This document shows, one piece after another, positions 34,620 through 47,398 of a stretch of 64,000 bases of DNA. Source of the DNA: Parietaria judaica (taxonomy: Eukaryota; Streptophyta; Magnoliopsida; Rosales; Urticaceae); contig OX940868.1 of assembly GCA_954871525.1 (NCBI GenBank), positions 10,716,056-10,780,055 of the forward strand. The letters are read 5' to 3'. Position numbers and translations under genes: made by a program. The notes under the pieces are model-generated. The model was not told the DNA's origin. It made no database searches and saw only the letters and a program-made list of their open reading frames with translations. How positions within the stretch are numbered: position 1 is the first letter of the stretch; each line of letters starts with the position of its first letter.

Positions 34620-35859
34620 TGGTACAGGCGCGCTAGCAATTTTTCTTCAAAGATCGTTTCAACTTGACATCACGACCTCAGACTATGCTGACGAGGAGAT
34701 TGAAGCCAATATAGCTCATAACTGCAAGGTGAACGGAATTACTCCTGTTCTTCCTCATGTGAAACGTGAGTTCTACTTTCTTTCTGGGACTATGTAAGGA
34801 AATTTGCTAAGATACAATGTAGATGAAGATAAAACTAGCATGATTTTCTTTTGGTGTATGATCTTCTGGGGCATAATCTCATATCAAGTACACAAGCATT
34901 TAATCACTAATTTACACCATTACCGTGGTTCAATCTCGGATGTATCAATAAAAAATCATAACATGACGTTTTGAACTTTTTTTTTTTAGATACATGGGGT
35001 GACAGTTTTCCGATTGCCAATCCAAATTGGGACCTTGTAATTGCCAGCGACATCTTACTCTGTAAGCTTCTGTACGCAATTCAATTTTTTAATTGATTTC
35101 ATGAACTGACTGACTCACTTTTTTGTTTTTGATGGGCCGGCTAGATGTTAAACAGTATGCAAACTTGATAAAAACTCTTTGCTTTCTTCTCAACCCGTGC
35201 AAATCTGAAGGTGACAAACCGTTCCTTAAGGCAACGGAAAAGCAGAATGACGGTACTACCCTTCATTCATTTTAAAATATCGTACGCTAGGCTTGTTCAG
35301 GACATGGAAAGAGTGAGGGAAAGGAAAATTACTTAAGGAAAACGTGTGTTTGGAAGATCAAGATAAGAAGAGAAAAGTACTAGAAGAAAATCGAGGAAAA
35401 TATTTCCAGTTCAGTCATAAAAATTCATGGTTTCAAGAACAAGTATTTTTATTTTTTTGAGAAAATACCCCTTTAGATGATTGCATCGATGATGTTCCGG
35501 CCCTTGCCGCTCGATGCAGCATAGACTATGTGTTGGTGCTCAATGTGGCATTTAATGAACTTGGGAAAAGTTAGTGTTTCCAAACAAGTAAGAAAAAAAT
35601 TGTTTTGTTTTCCTAAAGTTCTAGTTCTTTATGTTTTTCCCAAAATATAAGTTGCAAAGGACATAAGTTTTGCTCGCCCTTTGGCGAACTTGCAGGAACT
35701 AACGAAGGATTGCCTCGACCTGCATTTTTGATGAGCTGGCGGCGGAGAATCGGAAAGGACGATGAGTTGCTTTTCTTTGGTGGCTGTGAAGATGCAGGTC
35801 TCATCGTAAAGCATCTCGGATCACGGATCTATTGCATCGAGCCTAGAATTAATACATAG
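34620..35859 (+). CDS. Putative SAM-dependent methyltransferase (family 16 type), 5' incomplete
   Basis: Exons 34620-34765, 34990-35061, 35145-35252 and 35696-35859 join in frame through GT-AG introns, ending TAG at 35857-35859. The product contains the SAM-binding motif I (SGTGALAIFLQRSF), ITTSDYADEEIEANIAHNC, WGDSFPIANPNWDLVIASDILLY split over exons 2 and 3 (the Asp-rich post-motif of seven-beta-strand enzymes), FLMSWRRRIGKDDE and a C-terminal HLGSRIYCIEP. It resembles the Arabidopsis At1g79915-type putative methyltransferases as I remember them; the substrate is unknown, and protein lysine methylation is typical of the wider family. Exon 1, which should encode about half of the N-terminal fold including the ELG before SGTG, was not found upstream. 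A (CA)n(TA)n tract abuts the first acceptor. It may be a truncated gene. Confidence 0.8.
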
Positions 35860-36190
35860 CGTTGGTATTTTAGTGCATGGATACTCGATTGGGATGAAGT
35901 TTAGATGCCATTGTCAGCGATTTTCCGTGATATGGCAGAAATAGGCTCTCAATTTTGAGTCTTTGTTTATCAAATTAACTTGTTACTAGATTTGGGGCAC
36001 TTGAATGTTCTGAACTGTCATTTTGTTTTCATTTTCATGTTACAAGAGAACTTACATATTGGAATTTTCTGAAAAATTGAACCAATATGTCATGATAGGG
36101 TTCAGTTTATTCTTTTCAACTTTGTGAAATACTGAGTTCGCCAGTACCGGACTACCGGTATAGTCCACATCGTCTAGCGGCCCTTATATA

Positions 36191-36294
36191 TACCCTTGAT
36201 CTTCACCAAGTTTTGCATCCAACAAAAGGAGTCTTCAAAAGATACCCTTGATCTTCACCAAGTTTTGCATCCAACAAAAGGAGTCTTCAAAAGA
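36191..36294. repeat. 52 bp tandem duplication
   Basis: TACCCTTGATCTTCACCAAG begins at 36191 and again at 36243; the two 52 bp units are identical. They lie downstream of the methyltransferase stop, in an otherwise gene-free stretch (35860-36719). Confidence 0.95.
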
Positions 36295-36719
36295 GTCGCA
36301 CAGTTATAAATTCTTCTTGAGTGGTCTTAATTAAAAGTTTAAGTGTTTCCTGCGAAGTTCGTATCACAAAATTTGAGGTTGCAGTTCTAACTAATCTTTC
36401 ACATCACAAACGATATTTTGATATTGTTAGTAATTGATTTTTATTTTATTTTTATGGAATCATGAATAGTTCAACATTATGGGTGATTAAAAAAAATTAG
36501 TCGGTGTGGCCGTGAATAGATATATATATATATATATATTTTTTTGCATTATGAATAAATAAATAAATAAACTAGTTTGTTTAGTTATAATGAGGCGTTG
36601 CCAACACAATGGTTGATTTCTCCAAGTTTATACGGTAATAATGGTATGGTGTTACTATGAAAACGTCATTGATCTTACAGATTGGAGAATTTTTTTTTTT
36701 TTTTAATATATATATATAT

Positions 36720-37759
36720 CAAGGTTTTAAATGCTGCTTGCCGATTTCGTTTCGCATTTTTCGTTTTACGGATATATCGCTTGCCGATGGGTATGCCGAT
36801 GGAAAAATTGTAAAAAAAAGAAATACCGCATGCCGCATATACCGCACTTTTCGCATTGGCATACCGCATGCCGATGGGGTTTTCGACGGATATTCTGTAA
36901 AAAAATATTTGAGTATTTAAGCAAGATATTTATATAAGTTCAAAACTACATATTTAATAAATACAAGATATTCGTAAATTAAATATGTAGGTGACATGTA
37001 TAATATTAAGTCACTTTATTAGTTGAAGTGTATAATATTAAGTCAAATTATTATGTGAAGTGAATATGTATGTTAATTAAGCGTGTAATATTAAGTGAAT
37101 ATGCATGTTAATTGTATATGTATGTTAACAAATTTAATATTAGTTGAAGTGTATAATATTAAATGAATATGTATATTAAGCGTATATGTATGTTAGGTGA
37201 AGTTAATATGTATTCTAAGTGTATAATATTATTTGAAGTGTATAATATTAAGTTAAATTATTAGGTAAAGTGTATGTGTATGTTAAGTGTGAATGTGTAA
37301 TATTAGTTGAATGAATAACAAAAAGTCCCACATTGATAGATGACAAGAGTTTAGTGCTGTTTATATACCAAATATTAGGGACAAAGGTTTGAGCCCTTTG
37401 GGTCATAGGATTTTGTGGATGGGAGAGGACTCACACAAATGTTACACCACCACACGCGCGCGCCTCCGTGCCGAGCCGGGCCGGGGTGGGGTGGGGTGGG
37501 GTGCTCTTGTGTGAGTATAATTATTTTTGCCAAAAGTTTAATTGGTATTTTTGCCAAAATCTACCAAAAATATAATTTTTAGCGAAATTCCATCCAAATT
37601 TCGCAATTTTTACACTATAAAACGAAAAAAGATTTTCCACACCCGTGCCCATGCGAATTTCACAAAATTTGGTAAAAAGAAAGAGAAACGACAGGGTTTT
37701 CGAACTGCAAACCCTCGAAAAACGAAGTTCGAGCGAATTTCCCGACATTTAAAACCTTG
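36720..37759 (+). mobile_element. Family P hAT-like element, 1040 bp
   Basis: Perfect 14 bp inverted repeats CAAGGTTTTAAATG and CATTTAAAACCTTG with ATATATAT on both sides (36712-36719 and 37760-37767; ambiguous in a TA tract). The interior has CGGATATATCGCTTGCCGAT, repeated AGTGTATAATATTAAG phrases and a GC-rich patch near 37455-37505. No transposase ORF. Confidence 0.85.
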
Positions 37760-37978
37760 ATATATATGAGGATATTTGGATTTCACCCCTACCCCCATGG
37801 TGACTCGAACTTAAGACCTCTAATGTCGTAAGTGATGTACTTGGTACCACTAGACAAAGCACATCTTGTCTTGGAGACTTTAATTCGAATATAAGATAAA
37901 CAATGTAATTTGGCAAATTAGTTTACAGCTCGAATTCAATATTTAGATACTTTATATAATTTTAAATAGGGTTAATTG

Positions 37979-39112
37979 CGGCAAAAATACCCAACCGTTG
38001 GTCAAATTCTCTGCTGTGTCTACAACCTCCGTAAATAGCGGCAAAAGTACCCAAACTTAGCATTTGGGAGTTGACCGAGAATATCTATCCATGTCGCAAT
38101 CAGTCTTTGCCACGTGGCATGCCACATGGCACTTGACTGCCACGTGGCATGCCACATAATTATTATTTTATTCTAAAAAAATTAAAAAATATATTTTTTT
38201 GAACGAAATTATTTTTAATTTTTAAACAAAATTATTTTTAATTTTAATATTTTTTTAATAGTAAAAATTAAAGAATAATTAAATTTAAATATTCATTATT
38301 GGTTATAATTTTATTTTTTAAAAAGTGGGTAGAACGAATTAATTTTCACCGCTCACGGTTCACTTAAACTCTGTTTCCGGTCCGGTTCACTCGTCGAATA
38401 AAATTGTTTAATATGTTTAATTATAATAACTAGTAAACATATACATAATGTTTTAAAAGTCAAGACATAATTATATACACACCACTTATTCAAAAACAAA
38501 AAATAGTAGTCATATTTATATTTAATGAAAAATTATTTGTATTTGTTTGCATGATATTTTTTTGTGTTTGCATTTTAGAATAATAATAATTGTTTAATAT
38601 GTTTTTTTATTTATATATTTTTTTTTTTAAAATAATCGTTAAATAATCATATGATTATTATTGGTTATTATTATTAAGCATATTAAGCGATTTCGTTTTA
38701 CCCGTAAACCGGATTGGAGGCGGTGCTTGAGGAACCGTGAGCGGAGATTTTTTTCTTTATTTATTTCGTTTGATCCACTTTTCTAAATGAATAATTATAT
38801 TTAAATATTCGTTATTGGTTTTTATGGAAAAATATTTTATTTTTTTAAAAAAATAAAAAGTTTTTTTTAAAAAATAATTAAAAATATTTATTTTAAAAAA
38901 ATATATTTAATAAAATAATAATTACGTGGCGTGCCACGTGGCGGTCAAGTGCCATGTGGCGTGCCACGTAGCAAAGGCTGATTGCCACATAGATATATAT
39001 TCTCGGTCAACTTCCAAATGCTAAGTTTGGGTACTTTTGCCGTCATTTACGGAGGTTGTATACACAACAGAGAATTTGACCAAAGGTTGGGTATTTTTGC
39101 CGCAATTAACCC
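37979..39112. mobile_element. Long-TIR foldback element, copy FB3
   Basis: Arms of about 190 bp: GGGTTAATTGCGGCAAAAAT at the left and the inverted GCCGCAATTAACCC at the right; CCACGTGGCATGCCAC-type strings occur in both arms. 9 bp flanks TTTTAAATA (37970-37978) and TTTTAAGTA (39113-39121) match at 8 of 9. The interior is AT-rich without a transposase. Confidence 0.88.
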
Positions 39113-39278
39113 TTTTAAGTATTCTAAATACTTGTATACTTCTACTTTGGTTGATAAGGATTATTTACATTAGATTACTTGTTTCGTTTCTTAATTGTTT
39201 TCTGGTTTACTTCTTCTGTGCATATTAAACATTGGTTCAAAATTCATTAAAACAAGTTTATTCGCCCGTACAAATATT

Positions 39279-39484
39279 AAAAGTATTTGAAAAACCAACG
39301 TTGAATACTCATTCTTTGTTTTAGTCAGAAAGCACTAATACTTTTCTCTTACGTTGTTAATGGGTATTTTTTATTTTTATTTTTTGTATTGTTTGATACT
39401 TGTCTATAATGTGAAGAGAATATTAATATTTTATCCAATCAAAATAAAAAATGAATATTTAACATTAATTTTCCAAACGCTTCT
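39279..39484. mobile_element. Family S small foldback MITE, copy 2
   Basis: Left TTTGAAAAACCAACGTTGAA and right TTTAACATTAATTTTCCAAA are imperfect inverted copies about 150 bp apart. Related to 26018-26190 and 60442-60641. Confidence 0.55.
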
Positions 39485-40293
39485 ACGGTAGCATATGAAC
39501 GTGTAGTCCTTAAGTATAGGTAAAGTGGTGCATCAAATTAAGGCTACACGTAATGGCAAGTTCTCATACGTAGCGTCGTTTTGGTTTTCTTGAATTTTCC
39601 ATTAACAAATTTGTATATATATAAAAGGAAAATCACATGTAGATGACATGGCATGTTGTAAGTAGAGAGAATTGAGAATTCTATTTTTATAGAATTTAGA
39701 ATTTTTTTTCTTCAAAAAATCAATTCATATTAATAAACTTCAATGAATATTGTAATTTAGAATTTCAAGAGGTTATCAAATGAATATATAATCAATGACT
39801 GAATAAACACCAAGAGGCTAAATTATTAATAAAAACACGCATAATATTTAATTTGTTCTGTTTTTATATTTCAGCCCCATTTTATCATTTTTTATTATTA
39901 TTTTAAATCAGGATAGAGTAATTGCTATATTCATGAGCTAATTATCAATTGTTTATTCAACTTCATTATAAACCGTAAGTAAATAAAAACCCTTTGACAA
40001 TCAAGCAATAGTTATTGGTACGTAATTGAATAAAAAAACCTTTCGTATGTTGTAAATTTATTCCAGATTTAATGTTGTGGGACAATCAAAATAGCGTTGC
40101 ATCTGTTAATCTTCTAACAATGCATGTATATATAGACATTTGTTCTTCTTTCCTAACCTACAGAGCATGATATTTTTTCTTTATCCAATTCGAAGTTAAG
40201 CAGGCAAACTTCTCGACCAAATCCATCACTATATCGTCAGTAGGTATATATATATTCAAAGCTTTATATATATAATATGTGACAATTTTTATT

Positions 40294-40383
40294 GTGAAGC
40301 TTTTGTTTCATCTATTCTTGAAAGTTGGCAACGAATTCTACCATGAATTGAAGGTAGTTAATTTCTTATATTAGATTGAAATT

Positions 40384-40442
<59 letters not shown>

Positions 40443-40790
40443 GTTGCCATCACTATCACTGTACGTACAATCGGTATTTATACATTAATATTTTAATCTT
40501 TATATATATAATTTTATGTTGTGAAGCTTTTGTCGCAGCTATACGCCAAAGTCAGCGAGACGCGGCTCGATGCCATGAATTGAAGGTATTTAATTGCTTA
40601 TATAAGATTGAAAAATGTTATATGTAATAGTAATTAATATTATTATCAATATCACTCACTACACCATATTTCAATATAAATATTCTAATTAGCTTTTAAT
40701 ATATAATGAGACCACTTATATTGTGAAACTTTTGTCGAAGCTATACACCAAAGTCAGCGCCGACCTCGGTGCCATGACTTTTTAAAGTAT
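40294..40790. repeat. Three exon-like ~200 bp repeats
   Basis: Starts at 40294, 40521 and 40723 share GTGAAGCTTTTGTCGCAGCT or close forms, then CAAAGTCAGCG and TGCCATGAATTGAAG followed by GT. In copy 2 the open frame reads FVAAIRQSQRDAARCHELK up to the GT, which looks like a small exon. Copies 1 and 3 are diverged. Confidence 0.6.
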
Positions 40791-41673
40791 TATTATTATT
40801 ATTATTATTATTTTAAATGTAAATTTATGAGTATTGATCAAGATATAACAGTAAAATATGTTTTAAGATTTCTAGCATTCACGTATTGTTTTGGGTCCGA
40901 TGAACGAGTTACAGTGAATGTAGCTACTGAATAGAATATTAATTTAATATAACAGTAAAGTATTATTGTTTTGTTTCTTTTTTATATGTTTCTTTCTTCT
41001 TTTCCCGGTTTTTATAATTTTAAAAAATTATTTTTTAGTTTGTTTCCTATTTTTTATGTTATGGAATTCTTTTTAATATGACATTTTACCTTTTTTTACT
41101 TTCTCCACTTTACGTGCGACCGCCTCCGCTTCTAAATTTTTAAGAATCGCACCTACTTTTAATAATCTCTCTCGAGTAAGAGTTGGTCTAATATTATGAT
41201 TGATTCTTTTATATACTTATGTTTAGTTTTAAGGTACATTGTGATTGTGCGCTGGATGAGACATTACTGTCATCTTAATAACCTCCTATATTAGATTACG
41301 TTTGATTTCATAGAATAATAAATTCAAGACTTTTGGTTTGTCGTTCTACAAATCTTTTGATTATAATACACACATGCTATTAAATATATTTAATTACCTA
41401 TTGTTACATGTTAAATAACTGTCATTTTTCTTTAATTTCAATATATAACTTAAAAGGGCACGTAATTCTTTTACCCTAATAATCATATAAGAAGTTCGTC
41501 AATAAATACAAAGACAATCAAGCATTGGCGTATCTATGATTATGTATGTCTGAAAATGTATTAGATAATTCAATAGTTGCGTTTTGAAATAATTTAATTT
41601 TAATGTGTTTACATAACACCTTTTATATATACATAAAAGTTAACGTACGTCAATAGAAACTCTAAATAAACAA

Positions 41674-41708
<35 letters not shown>

Positions 41709-42035
41709 AGTATAAGAACAATAAAAGTTAAATTATACTAACCTGAATGTTTTTCTGGTGATAATATTTAAAATTATATTGACTCAAATGTCTTTATTGT
41801 GACTAATTACATTTACTTTTAACATTCTATTAATATATTTTTCTCTTCATAGTAAAGTTAACCGATATCCAAATAATGTATGAATAAGATTAATAGTTGA
41901 TACGATTTATCAAGAGTATATATATATAAAAAAAATATTATTGGTATACAAAATTATGGTCAATTATATGATACTACGTACTTTGTTATGTATAGCCTAA
42001 CTATTTAAAGTTGTTATGAAAACAAAGAAAGAAAA

Positions 42036-42250
42036 GTTATGTTTTTTTATTTGAGTAGAGTATATAAAAGAAAAATGACATTCTATAAATCTTCATGAGC
42101 GCAATGTTTATTTCTCTACAAAAGTATTGTGCGATGAAGATATCGATATTGTTGCGTTATGTTTTTTTATTTGAGTAAAGTATATAAAAGAAAAATGACA
42201 TTCTATTAAACCCAATAGAATAATGCGATGAAGATATCGATATTGTTGCG
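42036..42250. repeat. 120 bp tandem duplication
   Basis: GTTATGTTTTTTTATTTGAG occurs at 42036 and 42156, and both units end GATATCGATATTGTTGCG. The second unit has a ~25 bp deletion. Confidence 0.9.
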
Positions 42251-42440
42251 GTCAAGAGTCTTGAGAGATAGCTTCAACTATCAGTTTTTTGATCTATATG
42301 ATTTTTCTTACTCTGTATAGTCTTTTTTAATATAACGTGCACAGGTCAAAAATCTATATATCTCCATGTTTATCGGTGTTATGTAAACCATTTATAGTTT
42401 TTAATCGCCACTGCGCGAAGCACGGTGCATGTCCACTTGT

Positions 42441-42830
42441 ATGTTTAATATGGCAGAATTTGCCGGAATTGAGAATTTAATGTTTTTTTTGTCCTTGTCC
42501 CTAAAAATCAGGATAACATTATCTTGCCGGTTCCAATAAAAAAAATTTCCCCATTTTTTTTAACCGGATTTGAAGCAAACTGACAAAATATAAAATACAA
42601 AGTCTAAACTACCAAAACCAAATACCGAATCTAAAATCTAAAATTTTAAAACATAATCCTATATACTATCAAGATATAAATAAAATTATCATATAAAGAA
42701 TATATATGTATTTAAAATCATAACCGAGACAAAATAAAAAAGAATTTTTAAGTATCTTTCCGATTGTGGTTTCTGGTTGTCAAATCGGGAACCGAGACGT
42801 TCCGTTCCCGATTTAAAAAAACTATATTTC
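42441..42830. mobile_element. Family E TIR element, diverged copy 2
   Basis: TTGTCCTTGTCCCTAAAAAT, TTGCCGGTTCC, TAACCGGATTTGAAGC and AAATCGGGAACCGAGACGTT follow the same order as in copy E3 (45557-45643 plus 56754-57118). Terminal repeats are not preserved. Confidence 0.55.
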
Positions 42831-42879
42831 TAAAAAAAATAAAGATATTTAAATAAAAATAACCTAATATTTTTTATGC

Positions 42880-45330
42880 TATTTAATTTATTACAAAAAT
42901 GTTAATTAATTAAGTTATATCTAAACACAATTAGACTAGGATTCAGTATATTTCTCTCGTTGTCCTTTAGTAGTCTCACTCTTTCTCAAACTTAGAAATT
43001 TTTCTAGAGAAAATTTACGAAAACCACATTGAGTTATTTATCTCCTTAGCAAAAAAACCTCCCTCCTTCCGTGTTATAGAGGCACGATAGATGTTTATCC
43101 TCTTAATTATTTTTATTTTCGTAATTTCATAATAATTAATTTTTTTGAATTTTATATCCCAAATTACGTAGTGGTTTTGGCTGAAATTTTAACTGGGGGT
43201 TCGATTAGGTTCATATAAGCTACAGATTTAATTTCATAATATTTGTAGCTACAAATCACTCAAACTCAAATTTTTAACTTTTTAACTTTTTGAGTAAACC
43301 CAAAAAACTATGCTATTCAGATTTTTATTTATAGTTTTAATAATTCATATCGTCCAAATAAGGGTTTTTATCTAGAGATATGATTTATAGAATACCAAAT
43401 TTTCGAAAAAAAATTATATCTTAAGAAATATGAAAAATGTTCGAGATCTAGCCCAAAAACGAGTTGCAAATTCTGTCCGAATTGAAAAATTGGTATATCT
43501 CATAGTTTAACTTTCTTTTGAAAATTTTCAAAGCACGAAATTTCATCGTTTTTAAAACATAAATGCAGTTTGTTAAGAACATTTTTTCAAAACTGTTCTG
43601 ATTTTAGTATATCAGAAAAATACCTTAAAATGTTCTTTTTAAAACTCGAATCCCCTTTAGCCTTTATGCCAGGTTTTAGGAATCGTTTAGATAAATATTA
43701 GTTTCAAATTCTTTTATGCATATATATTATCTAAGAATGTTGTTCATAGATGCGTCAGAGTCGGAGTCGCAAGAAAGATAAGACGTATCAGGTGAGTCCA
43801 ACCTCACTGCAATATGAATTAGTTTGAATATTAAAAATTTGGTTGATATGTTTGATCATATTGTTTTCTGAGATACATTTAAATATTATTGAACGTGCAT
43901 TCCTCATGTTGTTTCAAATGAATGTTTTGTACATGTTACAATGATTTAATGATATAGAAATGAATATGAAACATTGATGTTGATTATTTGACGATAAAAA
44001 ATGATTGTCAAACCGCAAGATAAATCTTTCCTCAATGACTCGCTCATCTCGGGATAAATCAAAAGTCTAAGAACCTCTTCGTGTGGCGTGGTACGACACC
44101 TCATTAACTCATATGTTTTACTTGTTTATAGTAAAAAATGAGACATTAATAACATAATTATCATTAAAATATCCATAACATTTTATATCTTATTCCATTA
44201 TGTAATGGAATTTAACATATATCGACAATCATTCATGAATAATTCACATAATCAACATCAACTTTGCACATCCAGCTATCATTGGATCTTTATAAAATTA
44301 CTCATGCAATTGCAATCAATTATGAAAGAACATAATAAGCACATTGAATATTCTAACAAACATTCTAACTTCAACAAACCAAACATATCGAAAAATACTT
44401 TTATTTTAAATCTCATTTGACTTAAGTAAGGTTGACTTACTTGAATTGCTATGATCGTCCCTCTTGCGACTCCAACGAAGACTTATTTATTAGCGACCTT
44501 TCTAAGAATATTTACCCAACTATGAATTACGAACAGATCACTAGGCAAGAAATTTATAAAACTTGACGTAAGTCTAAAAAGGAAATTTGAGGTTCTTAAA
44601 AGAACTTCTAATGTATTTTAAATATATCATAAAATTGGTATGGAAATGGAAAAAGTGTAATTAACATTGTTTTTTGAAAACGAAGAACTTTCATGTTTTG
44701 AAAATTTTCAAAAGAAAGCTGAAACTATGAGATATACCAATTTTTCAATTCGAGCAGAATCTTACAATTTGTTTTCGGCTAGATCCCAAACATTTTTCAA
44801 GTTTCTTAAAACCTAAAACAAGCTCTAATTTGACTTCTCTACAAAACATATCTCGAGATAGAACCCCTAATTTGAAATCTATGTATAATTAAAAATAAAA
44901 ATTTTCTTGTCATGATTTTCTCATTTTTCACAAATAGTTAAAAATTAAAAATTCAATTTTGAGATATTCATAGATCCAAAAATTCTCAAATTAAATATGT
45001 AACTTCTATTAACCTATTTGAAACAGTGGTTAAAATTTCAGTCATAACTGAAATTCGAGAAAATTAATCATCGTAGGATTACGAAAATAAAAAAGATTTA
45101 AGAAGATAAACAAGATCATACCTCTATGATTAAGGAAGATGTTTTTATGGTTGATGAGATGATGAACTCAATGAGTTTTTCTCAATTACTCTCCGGATAA
45201 ATTTCTAATTTTGAGAGAGATGGAGACTACTAAAAAGAATGAGAGAATATGCTAAAACCCTAAGCCTAATTAGGTTTATATATAACCTTAATTAATAATA
45301 TTTTTCGCGGCTAATTTAATATCATATTTT
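42880..45330. repeat. 2.4 kb imperfect palindrome
   Basis: Two arms of about 1.1 kb face each other: TTTAGTAGTCTCACTCTTTC (near 42968) against AGAGATGGAGACTACTAAAA (near 45217); CAGAGTCGGAGTCGCAAGAA (near 43756) against CTCTTGCGACTCCAACGAAG (near 44462); ATTGATGTTGATTAT (near 43973) against ATAATCAACATCAAC (near 44249). The centre lies at about 44100. A TATATATAA box sits in the right arm reading inward on the minus strand (near 45280). No coding capacity was recognised. Confidence 0.85.
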
Positions 45331-45556
45331 TTTATTAAAATATCAAATATATTTTTTTTTATTATCTTATGTAAAATATTAATTTAATTAGGAATACGTA
45401 TAAAATAAATTCTATTTGAGGACTCTAAAAATATTGGGATCTCACAAATCATAACTCATAACTTCATGACTTCGGAATATTATATTTTGCAATTTACTAA
45501 TTATAATATTTGGGGCTTGCCAGCCACTTGGCAGTCATTATATTTGTACTACAAGT
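45311..45556. other. AT-rich spacer
   Basis: AT-rich DNA between the palindrome and element E3; no feature supported. Confidence 0.4.
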
Positions 45557-46557
45557 TAGGCGTAAAACCAAAACCGAAATCGAGAATTTAACGTTTTTTT
45601 TATTCTCCTAGAAAAATCGGGACAACAATATTTTGCCGGTTCTGTTGGGAATATGAGGATATTCTCATCACCGGAAGCGGAATTCTGGGAATCCTCGAAT
45701 TAATAAAATCTAGATAATAAGACATAATCAAGATTAAGCTAGTGAGAATAAATTATCTAGATGAATCATTATGCTTTCCATAAACCGGATCTTCGAGTAA
45801 ATATCAGAGATTTAGCCGCCTCCACTGTTTAGATGCACGCCGCCACCGTTGTGCTCCTCGTCGCTCCATCGATCACAAGCCGCTCAAATGTTCAGCCTCT
45901 ACGTAGTACACCACGTCGCTATCTGAACTTCTCTCTAAAACGGAAATCAACGAATCGAAGTACTAGATTTTCATCGGCGATTGGAAACAGACAAAGACTC
46001 TCGGGAATACTAGAAATTCAATAACACTCATGTGAGCAATGAGGTGGTTGAATTTTCTCTTAAATAAAGAGGGGATAATATACACTCATTAATGTCTATC
46101 TCGTATAATCGGTAAGTTTCTGTTGGTTATAGTTGTCATTTGACACGTGGACCAATTAGAGCTTAGAGTTTGTAATGATGTTAATGGCAATCTTGTAAAT
46201 TCTCAGGTTTGATTTGAGAATTAGTTTTGAGGTAGATTGATGTTACAAAACTCTGCAACTAACACTAGAAATTTCTAGAGCGTGAGAGAAAAGAAAATGA
46301 TCAGGAGAGAGAAGATTCATGCGAGATAGAGAGAGAAGAAAAGTATGTGAGAGAGAAAGCTCGATCGTGTTGATCGGAGCTTGAAGATCAGCGAACACTT
46401 TGTAATCTCGTCTTCTTTGAATGAATGCAAGAGCTCCGGAGTTTTCTTTGATTGTGTGGGTTTCGTACGGCGTTGATTGGTTGTCGGGTTTGATCAAGAT
46501 CGGATTTGTTTGAAGCCACAATTTCGCAACAAGTGGTTCTGTTGCCGGGACACAGAG

Positions 46558-47339
46558 ATGGCAGGAACCAACTTTGATTTGGAGAAATTCAATGGAAATT
46601 TTTTTTTCGGTCTTTGGAGGTTAAAGATGAGAGCGATCATGGTGCAGCAAGGGCTCGAACAAGCCTTGTTCAACGAGAAGAAGTTGCCGGCATCGATCGG
46701 AGAAGACGAGAAGAAGGAGCTCCTGAATAAAGCCCACATCGTGCTGATCTTGAGTCTCAGCGATCGAGTGCTTCGAGAAATTTCCAAGGAACAGACTGCG
46801 GCAGGAATCTAGACGAAGCTCGAATCGTTGTACATGAAAAAAATCATTGGCCAATCGACTCCATTTGAAACAAAAGTTGTTCACCTTCAAGCTACAACCT
46901 TCAAGATCCATTGAAGACCACATAGATGACTTCAACAAGATCATTATCGATCTGGAAAATATCGGCACCAAGGTAGAAGATGAAGATCAAGCGCTTCTCC
47001 TTTTGCGATATCTTCCTACTTCGTATGAAACTCTCCACGACACGCTGGTTTACGGATGAGATGCTCTTACATTCGAGGAGGTTAAACAGCCTTAATCTCC
47101 AAAGAACTGAAGATGAAGCAAGAGGGAAGGGATGAACACGGAGAAGGCCTTTCGGTGCGGAGCAAACCGAAAGCTTTGATGATGAGGGGCAGATCCGACA
47201 AAAGAGATTGAAAATCGAGGCAAGAACGGCTAAGATCGAAGTCAAGAAACGCTTTGAAGTGCTATAGATGTCACAAGGAAGGCCACTTCAAACGGGACTG
47301 CCCGAAGCGCACGCCATTACAATTCAAGAAAAAAGGAAA
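46558..47339 (+). pseudogene. Copia gag with zinc knuckle
   Basis: Starts MAGTNFDLEKFNGNFFFGLW at 46558 and continues through MRAIMVQQGLEQALF to a TAG at 46810-46812. Further gag (SIEDHIDDFNKIIIDLENIG, LRYLPTSYETLHDTL) lies in a second frame at 46847-47059. The CCHC zinc knuckle CYRCHKEGHFKRDCPK is at about 47264-47311. Several frameshifts and stops break it. Gag forms the virus-like particle in intact relatives. Confidence 0.88.
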
Positions 47340-47398
47340 GACGTGAAGACGATGGAGATGCCTCGCTTGCTTGCTACGACAGTGATAATGCAGAGGTA

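Larger units (their letters stand above)
39611..42440 (+). mobile_element. Helitron-like candidate (tentative)
   Basis: The right side ends with hairpin CACTGCGCGAAGCACGGTG (42409-42427) followed by CATGTCCACTTGT, close to the plant Helitron pattern of a GC hairpin about 10 bp before CTAGT. The left side near 39611 (TATATATATAAAAGGAAAAT, then CACATGTAGATGACATGGCA) resembles some Helitron 5' ends but has no clear TC start. No Rep/helicase. The (ATT)n tract at about 40386-40442 and the repeats at 40294 and 42036 lie inside. Confidence 0.3.

Noticed and set aside
46243..46521. Minus-strand ORF in the Copia LTR, repeated at 56278-56553
   Set aside because: Present in both LTRs only because they are copies of each other; antisense to the element and without a domain.
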